A stretch of 64,000 nucleotides of DNA from Deltaproteobacteria bacterium (GTDB lineage Bacteria; Desulfobacterota; Binatia; UTPRO1), in the NCBI GenBank assembly GCA_016200545.1, contig JACQEO010000016.1, positions 1 to 64,000 of the forward strand, written 5' to 3'. Positions 10,064-19,035 of this stretch are shown here, in pieces. The first letter of the stretch is position 1. Each line of letters starts with the position of its first letter. The notes under the pieces were generated by a model. That model saw only the letters and a list, made by a program, of their open reading frames with translations, had not been told where the DNA came from and ran no database searches. Position numbers and translations under genes: made by a program.

Positions 10064-10444
10064 TCACGAACGCGCTTGGCCGGGCTTCGGCACCGACTGC
10101 GGGCTCTCCGTCGCCGGCACCGCGCCCGCGGGCGGCGCACCGGTGGGCGCCGGCGCCGACTCCACCGCGGCAGGCGCCGCGTCCGTCACGGCCGCCGTCT
10201 GCGCGGCGCTCTGCGCCGCAGCCTTGCGTGCGGACTCGCGGCGCTCCGCCTCGACCGCGCGTGCTTCGGCCTCGATCGCGCGCTGTGCCTTCTGCAGCTC
10301 CTCGTTGATGTCGCTGGTGGCGCGGCGGAACTCGGCGAGTCCCTTGCCGAGGGCGCGTGCGATCTCCGGGAGGCGCTTCGGCCCGAGCACGATGAGCGCC
10401 ACCACCAAGATCACCATCAACTCGGGCATGCCGATACCGAACAT
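10064..10444 (-). CDS. tatB: Twin-arginine translocase subunit TatB (TatA/B family)
   Basis: The protein starts [35 protein letters not shown], a single N-terminal membrane helix, the PKRLP hinge and an amphipathic helix, as in TatA/TatB. The extended coiled-coil ([20 protein letters not shown]) and the GIGMPEL motif with a Glu in the helix favour TatB over TatA. The C-terminal 50 residues are Ala/Pro-rich and disordered. I start at the ATG at 10444 because the preceding ten residues ([10 protein letters not shown]) lie before the family start. It is the first gene of the tatB-tatC operon, divergent from the HDAC-like gene. Confidence 0.88.
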   Translation of the reverse strand: MFGIGMPELMVILVVALIVLGPKRLPEIARALGKGLAEFRRATSDINEELQKAQRAIEAEARAVEAERRESARKAAAQSAAQTAAVTDAAPAAVESAPAPTGAPPAGAVPATESPQSVPKPGQARS

Positions 10445-10535
10445 TGGACCCCCACGTTTCCGGCGGCGTTGCACCGCGGCGGAACGAGCGCGACGGTACG
10501 TAATCAGGGGTAGAGAGTCAATTCATGCAATGGGT

Positions 10536-10541
10536 TATAAT
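10536..10541 (+). promoter_or_regulatory. -10 element TATAAT, probable leaderless promoter
   Basis: A perfect TATAAT ends six bases before the ATG at 10548 of the downstream gene. With usual spacing the transcript would start at or next to that ATG, leaving no room for a Shine-Dalgarno site, and none is seen. No clear -35 box lies 16-18 bp upstream. Confidence 0.5.
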
Positions 10542-10547
10542 GATCCG

Positions 10548-11588
10548 ATGCGCACCGCGCTCGTGCTCGATCGCCGCTACGAGGCACACGATCCCGGCCC
10601 CGGCCATCCGGAGAGCCCGGCGCGCATCCACGCCATCCTCGACGTGCTCTCCCAGTATCGCCGGCCGGGTTTGATCACGCTGGCGCCGCGACCGGCGACG
10701 CCGGAAGATCTGGCGCTCAATCATGTGCCGGCGCACATTGCACGTGTCGCCGCGACCGCCGGACGTCCGTTTTACGCCTTCGACGCCGACACGCCGACCT
10801 CGTCGCATTCCTTCGAAACGGCGTGTCTTGCCGCTGGCGGTTTCCTTGCGCTCTTGGAGGCGATCATGGCGGGGGAGACAGAGAACGGGTTCGCCTTCGT
10901 GCGGCCGCCGGGACACCACGCCGAAGCCGACCGCGCCATGGGGTTCTGCCTCTTCAACAACGTCGCGATCGGCGCGCGATACCTCCAACGCCGCTTCGGT
11001 ATCCGGCGCATCCTCGTCGTCGATTGGGACGTGCATCACGGGAACGGGACGCAGGACAGCTTCTATGCCGACCCCGACGTGCTCTACGTGTCGACGCACC
11101 AGTACCCCTTCTACCCGGGTACCGGTGCCGCGGCGGAGGTCGGCAGCGGCGTCGCCGCCGGCCGGACGCTGAACATACCGCTGCCCGCCGGCTGCGGCGA
11201 CGACGAGTACGTGGCGGCGTTCGCGGACATCGTCGCGCCGGTTGCGGTGCAGTTCCGTCCGGAGTTCATCCTCGTCTCCGCCGGATTCGACGCCCACCGC
11301 CGCGATCCGCTCGCGGGAATGACGGTTACCGACGAGGGCTTCCGTGCGTTGACGCGTTTTCTCGTCCGCCTCGCGGAGACCTACGCCGGCGCCCGCCTGG
11401 CGGCGATTCTCGAAGGGGGCTACGACCTGCGCGCGCTGCAGACGGCCGTGCCGGCGGTGCTCGACGAGCTCGGCGGTGCGCACGCCGGCGACGCACTGGC
11501 GACGCCGCAGCCGCGCTCCGGCGTCCTCGACGCCACGCTCGACGCCCAGCGCCCCTTCTGGGACCTCCACCGAGCGGGGGCGGAGTGA
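10548..11588 (+). CDS. Histone-deacetylase-family zinc amidohydrolase (AcuC/HdaH-like)
   Basis: This 346-residue protein has the arginase/deacetylase fold of bacterial class II HDAC-like enzymes, which remove acetyl groups from acetyl-lysine or acetylpolyamines. Visible motifs are GHPESPARIHAI at the start, the proton-relay pair in RPPGHHA, the zinc site DWDVHHGNGTQDSFY with Asp and His, SAGFDAHRRDPLAGM with the third zinc Asp, and the glycine-rich LEGGYDLRAL with the transition-state Tyr. I chose the ATG at 10548 rather than 10530 because the earlier one overlaps the TATAAT. Downstream, a stem-loop separates it from the convergent PBP1A gene. Its natural substrate cannot be inferred. Confidence 0.93.
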   Translation: MRTALVLDRRYEAHDPGPGHPESPARIHAILDVLSQYRRPGLITLAPRPATPEDLALNHVPAHIARVAATAGRPFYAFDADTPTSSHSFETACLAAGGFLALLEAIMAGETENGFAFVRPPGHHAEADRAMGFCLFNNVAIGARYLQRRFGIRRILVVDWDVHHGNGTQDSFYADPDVLYVSTHQYPFYPGTGAAAEVGSGVAAGRTLNIPLPAGCGDDEYVAAFADIVAPVAVQFRPEFILVSAGFDAHRRDPLAGMTVTDEGFRALTRFLVRLAETYAGARLAAILEGGYDLRALQTAVPAVLDELGGAHAGDALATPQPRSGVLDATLDAQRPFWDLHRAGAE

Positions 11589-11593
11589 GGGGA

Positions 11594-11618
11594 GGAGCGC
11601 GAATTCACTTCGCGCTCC
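11594..11618. terminator. Stem-loop between convergent genes
   Basis: GGAGCGCGAA (11594-11603) and TTCGCGCTCC (11609-11618) pair perfectly over ten bases around a five-base loop. It lies between the convergent HDAC-like and PBP1A genes and could serve both. There is no U-tract on either side, so termination efficiency is uncertain. Confidence 0.55.
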
Positions 11619-11659
11619 GACGCCCAGCGCGGAGCGCAGCGGAGCGGGGGCGTAGTCAA

Positions 11660-14272
11660 TCAATCAACGGGCTCTTCCTCGATGTCGCCGTGGCGCGGGC
11701 GGTGTTCGTTCAGGCGGTACTCGCCGGCCTCGGCTTCGTCGCGCTGCGGCCGCCGCTGGTAGCGTTCGTTGCGGTGCTTGTCGCGCGGCGCGAGGTAGTC
11801 CTCGGCGCGCGGTGGCGGGCGGTGATCGATGCCGCGCTCGTCGATGTCGAAGCGGGGATGCGCGGCGCCGTCGTCGACGTCGGGCTGGACCGCGCGATCA
11901 TCGGGCACCACGCCGCGCGGCATGAACTCCTCCTCGCCGTCGAGGTCGCCGTGCTCGCGGTCGCGCAGATGATTGACGGCGCGCTCGAGGTCGTCATCGA
12001 AGAGCGGCTCCTCGCGGGCGCCGAGGCCGGGCTCTGTGCCCTGCTTGAAGCACTCGAGCATCGCCGAGGTGCTGTCGGGCGATGCGCGGCGGCCGGTGCC
12101 GGACTCCATGCTGACGAAGGTGATGCCCTCGGGGACGGGGAAGTCGTGGGTCGGCGAGTCGCCGAGCGCCGCTTGCATGTAGGCGAGGAAGATCGGTGCC
12201 GAGACGTGCCCGCCTGTCTGGCCCTTCCCGAGGCTGCGCTCGCTGTCGTAGCCCACCCAGACACCGGTCGCGAGCTCGGGCGTGTAGCCGACGAACCAGG
12301 CGTCGTGGATGTCGTTGGTGGTGCCTGTCTTTCCCGCCGCCGGGCGCCCGAGCGCGCGTACGCGCGTGCCGGTGCCGCGCTGGACGACGCTCTCGAGCAT
12401 GCTGGTGATGAGATACGCGGTCTCGGGCGAGAGGACCGATTCCGAATGCGGCTTGAACTCCTCGAGTACGGTGCCGTGCGGGTCGGTGATCTTGGTAATG
12501 AAGATCGGGTCGACCCGCCGCCCTTGGTTGGCGAACACGGTGTAGGCGCGCGTCAGCTCGAGCAGGGTCACCTCGGCCGAGCCGAGTGCGATCGAGAGGT
12601 TTTTCTGGAACGGGCGCGCGAAGCCGAAGCGGGGCAGGTAGCCGACGAGATAGTTGAGGCCGATGTTCTGCGCGACCTTCACCGTGACGACGTTCCGCGA
12701 AAAGGTGAGGGCGTCGCGCAACGTCGTCGGGCCGTTGAATTTCTCGTCGTAGTTCTGCGGCATCCACGACTGGTTGCCGCCGGTGAGGACGATGGGCTCG
12801 TCGATGATCACCGACGCCGGGGTGTAGCCGCGGTCGAGCGCGGCGGCGTAGATGAAGGGTTTGAACGCCGAGCCCGGTTGCCGGAGCGCCTGCGTGGCGC
12901 GGTTGAACTGGCTGCGCTCGTAGTCGTAGCCGCCGACCATCGCCTTCACATAGCCGGTCGCGAGGTCGATCGAGACCAACGCGCCCTCGAGCTGCGGGTC
13001 GGCGTCGAGCGCAAACCGCAACGCGTCGCCGGGTGCCGCGAAGCGACGCACCGCGACCAGATCGTTGGTGCCGAGGCCGGGCGGCAGCGGATGCTCCGGC
13101 GTGGCGACGAGGCTGCCGCTGACGCGGTTCACCTGCACGCGGAAGGTGCCGCCGTCGCCGGGGCCGAGGATGAGCGCCCGCGTCGCACGGCCGATCGCCG
13201 GTGCCGTCGCCTGCTTCGCTCCGCGCCGCGCGGCGAGGAAGCTCGCCGCCTCGCGTGCGTCGAGATGCTTGATCGGATGGGCGCGCGTGCGGCCGTGGTC
13301 GATCGCGTCGACACCGGCGCGCACCGCCATCTCCGCCGCTTTCTGGAGCGGCAGGTTGACGGTGGTGTAGACGTTCAGTCCCGCCTGGTACGGCGCGGTG
13401 CCGCCGTAGCGCTCTTCGAGGAGGCGGCGCACGTACTCGACGAAATGCGCGGCGGCGAGGTAGGTGGGCGTCTGCGGCTCGTGGTGAACCAGGTGGACGG
13501 GCGCCTTCAGGGCGGCTTCGGCCTCCTCCCACGTGACGTACTTCTCCCGCGCCATACGCTCGAGCACGTAGCGCTGGCGCATCTTGGCGTTCGTCCAGTG
13601 GCGCACCGGCGAGTAGCGGCTCGGCGCCTGCGGCAGCCCGGCGAGGAGCGCGGCTTCCGCGAGCGTGAGCTCGCCGACGTCCTTCCCGAAGTACTCCCGC
13701 GCCGCCGCGCCGACGCCGTACGCGCCGTTCCCCAAATAGATGAGGTTCAAATAGAGGTAGAGAATCTCGTCCTTGCTCAATTGGCGCTCGAGGCGGAGCG
13801 CGAGCAGGACCTCCTTCGCCTTGCGCTCGTAGCTCTTCTCCGGCGTGAGGAGGAGCGCCTTCACCACCTGCTGGGTGATCGTGCTGCCCCCCTGCACGAC
13901 GCCGCCCGCGGTCAGGTTGGCGAGCATTGCCCGCGTGATGCCGAGGACGTCGACGCCATTGTGCTGGTAGAAGTTCGCGTCTTCGGCGGCGATGAATGCC
14001 TGAAGGACGACCGGCGGAATCTGCGCGATCGCGACCAGGTAACGCTTCTCGGTGTAGAACTCGCCGAGCAGGCTGCCGTCGTCGGCATAGACGCGCGTCG
14101 CGACCGGCAGCTGGTAGCGTAGCAGGCGGTCGACCGGGGGGAGGTTCGCGCTCACCTCGCGGTAGACGATCCAACCGGTGACGCCGGCGGTGGCGATCAT
14201 GACGACTGCTGCACCGACCGCCATCCACCGCCACACCCGCCTCGGCTTTTTCGCTTGCGCGCGCTTGGGCAT
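11660..14272 (-). CDS. mrcA: Bifunctional penicillin-binding protein 1A
   Basis: This class A PBP polymerises glycan strands and cross-links peptides in the periplasm. The 870-residue protein has an N-terminal membrane anchor (about 15-38); a glycosyltransferase domain with the catalytic Glu in AAEDANFYQHNGVD and GGSTITQQVVK; and a transpeptidase domain with the Ser-x-x-Lys PGSAFKP (Ser about 468), SRN (about 521) and KTGT (about 648). The linker LVSIDLATGYVKAMVGGYDY is typical. The last 130 residues after the transpeptidase are an unusual hydrophilic tail rich in Asp, Arg, His and Pro. It is monocistronic and convergent with the HDAC-like gene. Confidence 0.96.
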   Translation of the reverse strand: MPKRAQAKKPRRVWRWMAVGAAVVMIATAGVTGWIVYREVSANLPPVDRLLRYQLPVATRVYADDGSLLGEFYTEKRYLVAIAQIPPVVLQAFIAAEDANFYQHNGVDVLGITRAMLANLTAGGVVQGGSTITQQVVKALLLTPEKSYERKAKEVLLALRLERQLSKDEILYLYLNLIYLGNGAYGVGAAAREYFGKDVGELTLAEAALLAGLPQAPSRYSPVRHWTNAKMRQRYVLERMAREKYVTWEEAEAALKAPVHLVHHEPQTPTYLAAAHFVEYVRRLLEERYGGTAPYQAGLNVYTTVNLPLQKAAEMAVRAGVDAIDHGRTRAHPIKHLDAREAASFLAARRGAKQATAPAIGRATRALILGPGDGGTFRVQVNRVSGSLVATPEHPLPPGLGTNDLVAVRRFAAPGDALRFALDADPQLEGALVSIDLATGYVKAMVGGYDYERSQFNRATQALRQPGSAFKPFIYAAALDRGYTPASVIIDEPIVLTGGNQSWMPQNYDEKFNGPTTLRDALTFSRNVVTVKVAQNIGLNYLVGYLPRFGFARPFQKNLSIALGSAEVTLLELTRAYTVFANQGRRVDPIFITKITDPHGTVLEEFKPHSESVLSPETAYLITSMLESVVQRGTGTRVRALGRPAAGKTGTTNDIHDAWFVGYTPELATGVWVGYDSERSLGKGQTGGHVSAPIFLAYMQAALGDSPTHDFPVPEGITFVSMESGTGRRASPDSTSAMLECFKQGTEPGLGAREEPLFDDDLERAVNHLRDREHGDLDGEEEFMPRGVVPDDRAVQPDVDDGAAHPRFDIDERGIDHRPPPRAEDYLAPRDKHRNERYQRRPQRDEAEAGEYRLNEHRPRHGDIEEEPVD

Positions 14273-14362
14273 TCGTCGTCCGCTGCTTGCTCATAACCAG
14301 CGGCCGGTGGACCGTCAACTCGCATCCTTGCGTGCGCCGCGCCCTCGCTCTGTGATGCGCGC

Positions 14363-15487
14363 ATGGGACACGTCTTGTGCGTCGACGACGATCGCGCGGC
14401 GCTCGCGACGCTCACCCGCGCGCTGCGAACGGTGGCGCCCGTGGTTGCGGCGGCGTCGGTCGAGGACGCGCGCGCTGCGCTCGGGCCGGAGATCGCCGCC
14501 GTCGTGAGCGACTATCGAATGCCCGGCACCCTCGGCACGGCCCTCCTCGCCGAGGTGCGCGAGCGCGACGCCACCATCGGGCGCATCCTGCTCACCGCCT
14601 ACGTCGACGCCGACGTCCTCATGGGTGCGATCAACGAAGGCCACGTCCACCGTTACCTCACGAAGCCCTGGGATCCGCGCGAGCTGCGTGCCGCCGTCGG
14701 GCAGGCGATCGCCGGCGCGTACGCGGAGCGCGAGCGACGACGCCTCGCCGGTGAAATGGTCGACGCGTATGCTCGCCTGCGCGCGCTCGACGAGATGAAG
14801 ACGCGCGTCGTCACGCTCGCGGCGCACGAGCTGCGCACGCCGCTGCACGTCCTCGCCGGAACGCTCGAGGCGCTGGCGGTGCACGTCTCCGCCGCCGCCG
14901 CGCGCCCGCTCCTCGAAACCGCGCGCCGCAATCTGGCGTGGCTTGGCAGAGGCGTGCGCGCGATGACCGACCTCGCGCGGTTCGCACGTACGGCGCCGCC
15001 GCGCGCCGTGCCGCTCTGCCTCGCGACGCTTGCGCGCCGCGCGGTCGAGGAGGTGGCTCCGTTCTGCGCCGCGCGCCACCTCGAGCTCGCGACGACGATT
15101 CCCGAGCGTGCGCCGGCGCGCGGCGACGCCGCCGACGTGCACCACGCGCTCATGAACCTTTTGCTGAACGCCGTCCGCTTCACGCCGGACGGCGGACGCA
15201 TCGCGGTCGCGGTGCGTTCCGCCGCCGACGGCACGACGCGCCTCAGCGTCGCCGATAGCGGCATCGGTATCGCGACGGCGGCGCGTGCCCGTATCGGCGA
15301 GCCCTTCTTCACGGCGGCGCCGCTGCATCATCACCACAGCGATCCGATCGCCTTCCGATCGGGCGGCGTCGGTCTCGGGGTCGCCGTCGCACGCGCCATC
15401 GCCGAGGCGCACGGCGGCCGCCTCACGTTCGAGAGCGAGGAGGGTAGGGGTACGACGTTCGTCCTCGAGATTCCGAGTTCGGATTGA
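14363..15487 (+). CDS. Response-regulator/histidine-kinase hybrid
   Basis: This 374-residue cytoplasmic signalling protein places a receiver domain first and a histidine kinase second. The receiver (1-120) has the acidic cluster VDDD at 7-10, phospho-acceptor Asp50 in VVSDYRMPG and Lys101 in LTKPWDP; YRMPG and HRYLTKPW resemble HD-GYP-type RpfG regulators. A coiled segment leads to the dimerisation/phosphoacceptor helix with His155 in AAHELRTPLHVL, the N box NLLLNAVRF, and the ATP-lid motifs DSGIGIA and GGVGLGVAVA. It has no membrane segment or separate sensor, so input probably arrives by phosphotransfer to the receiver. No dedicated output regulator is adjacent. Confidence 0.9.
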   Translation: MGHVLCVDDDRAALATLTRALRTVAPVVAAASVEDARAALGPEIAAVVSDYRMPGTLGTALLAEVRERDATIGRILLTAYVDADVLMGAINEGHVHRYLTKPWDPRELRAAVGQAIAGAYAERERRRLAGEMVDAYARLRALDEMKTRVVTLAAHELRTPLHVLAGTLEALAVHVSAAAARPLLETARRNLAWLGRGVRAMTDLARFARTAPPRAVPLCLATLARRAVEEVAPFCAARHLELATTIPERAPARGDAADVHHALMNLLLNAVRFTPDGGRIAVAVRSAADGTTRLSVADSGIGIATAARARIGEPFFTAAPLHHHHSDPIAFRSGGVGLGVAVARAIAEAHGGRLTFESEEGRGTTFVLEIPSSD

Positions 15488-15496
15488 CTCCTCGTC

Positions 15497-16693
15497 GTGG
15501 CGTCGAAACAATGCAGCGTGCCCGACGTCCGCATCCGTTTTCTCGATCTCCCGGCGCAGTACGCGACCCTCGCCGACGAGGTACGCGTCGCGGTCGACGA
15601 GGTGTTCCGTACCCAGATATTCCTCCTCGGGCCGACGGTCGCACGTTTCGAGCAGGCGCTGGCGCGCTACCTCGGGGCGGCGGCGGTGGTCGGGGTAGCG
15701 TCGGGCACGGACGCGCTCTACCTGGCGTTGCGGGCCGCCGGCATCGGCCCCGGCGACGCCGTGCTGACGACGCCGTTCAGCTTCGTCGCGACCGCGACCG
15801 CGATCGCGCGCACAGGCGCGCGTCCGTACTTCGTCGACATCGAGCCGGCCTCCTTCAACCTCGACCCCGCAGGCGTCCGTCGCTGGGTGACGGAGACCTG
15901 CCGGCGCGCGGGCGGGGGGCTGCACGCGCGCGGCGGCGAGCGCGTGCGGGCGATTCTGCCGACGCATCTCTTCGGACGGATCTGCGACATAGACGCGCTC
16001 GCGGCGATCGCGCGCGAGGAGGGCCTCGATCTCGTCGAGGACGCGGCGCAGGCGATCGGCGCGCGCACGGCGAACGCGAGGGCCGCGGGTGCGCTCGGCC
16101 GTTTCGGCTGTTTCTCCTTCTACCCGACGAAGAACCTCGGCGGCGCCGGTGACGGCGGCGCGGTCGTCTGCGCGCGCGAGGCGGACGCCGCAGTGGTGCG
16201 CACGATCGCCCGACAGGGCGCCGACGGCGGCCCGTATCGTCACGTCGTCCTCGGCCTGGCGTCGCGTCTCGACGCGCTGCAGGCGGCCGTGCTCACCGTC
16301 AAGCTGTCGCGTCTCGACGCGTGGAACGCGGCGCGGCGCCGCCACGCGGCGCGCTACGAGGAGCTGGTCGCCGCGACGTTCGGCACCGGCGGGCCGGTAC
16401 GCACGCCCGGCCTCGTCGCCGCGCACGTGTATCATCAGTACGTCGTGCGTGTGCCCGAGCGCGACCGGGTGCGTGCCTTGCTTGCCGCCGACGGCATCGA
16501 GACCCAGGTGTACTACCCGATCCCGCTCCACCTGCAACCATGCTTCGCCGACCTCGGTCAGGCGCCGGGCGACCTGCCCGAGGCGGAGCGAGCGAGTCGC
16601 GAGGCGCTCGCGCTACCGCTCTATCCCGAGCTGCCGGAGGAGGCGCCGGCAGCCGTCGTCGCCGCGCTCGCGCGCGCACTCGACCGCCGATGA
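15497..16693 (+). CDS. DegT/DnrJ/EryC1/StrS-family aminotransferase
   Basis: This PLP enzyme of about 398 residues belongs to the sugar aminotransferase family that makes amino sugars for surface glycans or antibiotics. FLDLPAQYATLADEVRVAVD is the family start; GVASGTDALYLALRAAGIGPGDAVLTTPFSFVAT holds the phosphate-binding region, EDAAQAIGA the PLP-ring Asp, and SFYPTKNLGGAGDGG the Schiff-base Lys. The C-terminal VYYPIPLHLQPCF is also typical. The start is uncertain: GTG at 15497 and GTG at 15518 are both possible, and the latter gives the family's usual N-terminus. It overlaps the LarA-like gene by ATGA. No other sugar-nucleotide genes are near. Confidence 0.9.
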   Translation: MASKQCSVPDVRIRFLDLPAQYATLADEVRVAVDEVFRTQIFLLGPTVARFEQALARYLGAAAVVGVASGTDALYLALRAAGIGPGDAVLTTPFSFVATATAIARTGARPYFVDIEPASFNLDPAGVRRWVTETCRRAGGGLHARGGERVRAILPTHLFGRICDIDALAAIAREEGLDLVEDAAQAIGARTANARAAGALGRFGCFSFYPTKNLGGAGDGGAVVCAREADAAVVRTIARQGADGGPYRHVVLGLASRLDALQAAVLTVKLSRLDAWNAARRRHAARYEELVAATFGTGGPVRTPGLVAAHVYHQYVVRVPERDRVRALLAADGIETQVYYPIPLHLQPCFADLGQAPGDLPEAERASREALALPLYPELPEEAPAAVVAALARALDRR

Positions 16694-17982
16694 GCGCGGC
16701 GACGGTCGCGCTGCCGTACGGCGACTCGCAGCTGCGCGTCGTCCTCGGAGCGGGGCGCTTCACGACCCTCGCGCCGGTGCCGCCGCCGGCGCTCGACGAT
16801 CCATCGCTGGCGCTGCGCACGGCGCTGGCGACGCCGATCGCGTCGCCGCCGCTCGCCGCCTGCGTCCGGCCGGGCGATCGTGTCACGATCGTCGTCGCGG
16901 ACGGGACGCGCGCGACCGGCATCCGCGCCCTCATGCCGACGCTCCTCACCGTGCTCGAGCACGCCGGTGTAGCGGATGCGCGGGTGCGAGTGCTCTTCGC
17001 GCTCGGCATCCATCGCCGCCAGACGGCGGCGGAGCACGCCGCGATCCTGGGGCCCGAGGTCGCGGCGCGCGTGGCGCACGCCGATCACGACTGCGACGAC
17101 GACGCGACGCACGTGGCGCTCGGCGGCGACGGGCCGGCGGCGACATTTCGCCTCAACCGCGGCGTGCTCGACGGTGACCTCGTCGTGGTGACGGGCGCGC
17201 TCGGGTTTCACTACCTCGCCGGTTTCGGCGGCGGGCGAAAGGCGCTGCTCCCGGGCGTCGCCGCGCGCGCGAGCGTGCAGGCGTTCCATCGCCACTCGCT
17301 CGCGGCCGATCCCGGCGCGGGCCGGCACGTGGCTGCGGCGCCGGGCGTGCGCGCCGGCAACCCGCTCGACGCGCTCGCGACGGCGGCGGCGGCGCGTGTG
17401 CCGCGCACCTTCCTCGTGAACACGATCATGGTGCCCGGCGGCCGTATCGGCGCGGTCCTGGCGGGCGACGTGCACGCGGCGTTCACGCGTGGGTGCGACG
17501 CCTACCGGGCGGCGTTCACGGTGCCGATCGCGACCCGCCGGCCGGTGGTGATCGTGAGCGCCGGCGGCGCGCCACGCGACGGCGATCTGGTGCAAACGCA
17601 GAAGGCGATCGCCGCCGCGGCGGCGGCGCTGGCGCCGGGTGGCATGATGCTCGTGCTCGCCCGCTGTGCCGAGGGCACCGGGCAAGCGGAGCTGCTGCGA
17701 TGGTTCACGCATCCCGATCGCGCGGCGCACCTGCGTGCGCTCCACGAGGCGTTCAGCGTGCCGGGGCAGACGGCGCTCGCGCTCCGCGAGCACGCCGAGC
17801 GTGCCGAGGTGTACCTCCACTCGACGCTGCCGCCGGACCTGGTGGCGCGCACCGGCATGCGGCCGGTGGCGTGCGTGGAGGACTTCTTCGCCGCGGTCGC
17901 GCGGCGTCACGGTCGCGACGTGGAGGGGTACGTTCTCCCCGAGGGCGCACGCTACCTTCCAGTCGTCGAGGCGGAGGCATGA
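16690..17982 (+). CDS. LarA-family nickel-pincer racemase-like protein
   Basis: LarA-family enzymes use a covalently bound nickel-pincer nucleotide to racemise or epimerise 2-hydroxyacids. The 430-residue protein keeps the lactate-racemase catalytic set at the same numbers as the Lactiplantibacillus enzyme: His108 (ALGIHRRQT), His174 (LGFHYLAGFGGGRK), the pincer-bearing Lys184 and His200 (SVQAFHRHSL). The N-terminal DGTRATG and C-terminal EVYLHSTLPPDLV fit the family. It is probably not lactate-specific, as the family is broad. It sits between an aminotransferase and thiD with ATGA overlaps on both sides. The cofactor-making genes larB, larC and larE are not in the window. Confidence 0.85.
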   Translation: MSAATVALPYGDSQLRVVLGAGRFTTLAPVPPPALDDPSLALRTALATPIASPPLAACVRPGDRVTIVVADGTRATGIRALMPTLLTVLEHAGVADARVRVLFALGIHRRQTAAEHAAILGPEVAARVAHADHDCDDDATHVALGGDGPAATFRLNRGVLDGDLVVVTGALGFHYLAGFGGGRKALLPGVAARASVQAFHRHSLAADPGAGRHVAAAPGVRAGNPLDALATAAAARVPRTFLVNTIMVPGGRIGAVLAGDVHAAFTRGCDAYRAAFTVPIATRRPVVIVSAGGAPRDGDLVQTQKAIAAAAAALAPGGMMLVLARCAEGTGQAELLRWFTHPDRAAHLRALHEAFSVPGQTALALREHAERAEVYLHSTLPPDLVARTGMRPVACVEDFFAAVARRHGRDVEGYVLPEGARYLPVVEAEA

Positions 17983-18776
17983 CGGCGGGGCGCCCGCCGC
18001 GGGCGCTCACGATCGCCGGCTCCGACAGTAGCGCGGGCGCCGGCATCCAAGCCGACCTCAAGACCTTCGCGGCCCGCGGGGTGTACGGCACCAGCGTCAT
18101 CACCGCGCTCACCGCCCAGAGCACGCGCGGCGTGCGCGCCGTGCTCGCGGTACCGCCGGCGTTCGTGCGCGCCCAGATCGACGCCGTCCTCGCCGACCTC
18201 GGCGCCGACGCCGTGAAGACGGGCATGCTCCTCGACCCGCGTACCGTGACCACCGTCGCCGAGGCGCTCGCGGCGCATCGCGCGCCGCTCGTCGTCGACC
18301 CGGTGATGACGGCGAAGGGCGGCGCTACATTGCTCCGCCGGAGCGCGATCCCGGCGCTGCGCGCGCGTCTCCTGCCGCTTGCCACGGTGGTGACGCCGAA
18401 TCGCGCCGAGGCGGCGGTGCTCGTCGGCTTCCCGGTACGGGATCGCGACGACATGGAGCGCGCCGCGCGCACGCTCCTCGAGCTCGGCGCGCGCGCCGTC
18501 GTCGTCACTGGTGGGGATCTGGAAGGCGACGCGTGTGATCTCCTGGTGAGCCGCCGCGGCGCCGTATGGTTGCGTGCGCGACGCGTGCCGGGCGCGGCGG
18601 CGCACGGCACCGGCTGCACGTTCTCGTCGGCGATCGCCGCCGAGCTCGCCAAGGGCGCGAGCGTCGCGCGCGCCGTCGCCGTCGCCAAGCGCTACACGAC
18701 CGCGTGCCTGAAGCGCGCTCGCCGCCTCGGTGGCGGACACCCGGTGCTTGGGCATTTCGGGTCGCGGGTGGGCTGA
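17979..18776 (+). CDS. thiD: Hydroxymethylpyrimidine/phosphomethylpyrimidine kinase ThiD
   Basis: ThiD phosphorylates HMP and HMP-phosphate in thiamine synthesis. The 265-residue ribokinase-fold protein has the family start ALTIAGSDSSAGAGIQADLKTF, the GVYGTSVITALTAQST segment, VVDPVMTAKGGATLL, and the anion-hole/catalytic AAHGTGCTFSSAIAA with the catalytic Asp position replaced by the usual GTGC. The ATG overlaps the LarA-like stop (ATGA). No other thiamine gene is nearby, so linkage to the aminotransferase and LarA homologue is unexplained. Confidence 0.95.
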   Translation: MTAGRPPRALTIAGSDSSAGAGIQADLKTFAARGVYGTSVITALTAQSTRGVRAVLAVPPAFVRAQIDAVLADLGADAVKTGMLLDPRTVTTVAEALAAHRAPLVVDPVMTAKGGATLLRRSAIPALRARLLPLATVVTPNRAEAAVLVGFPVRDRDDMERAARTLLELGARAVVVTGGDLEGDACDLLVSRRGAVWLRARRVPGAAAHGTGCTFSSAIAAELAKGASVARAVAVAKRYTTACLKRARRLGGGHPVLGHFGSRVG

Positions 18777-18871
18777 TGCGAATGACGAATCGGTGTCGAG
18801 TCCCCGCCGCGTCGCGTCGTCGACGGCCGCCTGCGCGTCACGTCATGCGCGTGTACGAGACCATTTTCACA

Positions 18872-18901
18872 TTGTTCCTGAGCGCGAACCTGAGCTATGC
18901 T
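18872..18901 (+). promoter_or_regulatory. Possible sigma-70 promoter of ptsP
   Basis: TTGTTC (18872-18877) and TATGCT (18896-18901) are 18 bp apart, about 135 bp upstream of the ptsP start. The surrounding 18777-19035 gap holds no other gene or repeat that I can support. Confidence 0.35.
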
Positions 18902-19035
18902 CGCCGCGGTCGATCCGGTCGTACCACCACTGGGGTGAGCGCCGTTACACGCGCCGCGCTGCGCCCTCACGGGGTCCCTCTCTCCGACCGGACGCTTGAG
19001 TGTCACGACTCGAGATCAGTCCCGACGTGGAACGC

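Noticed and set aside
10823-14122. 1,099-residue open frame on the plus strand opposite the PBP1A gene
   Set aside because: It is an antisense shadow of a high-G+C gene; no family motifs and low-complexity Arg/Ala content.
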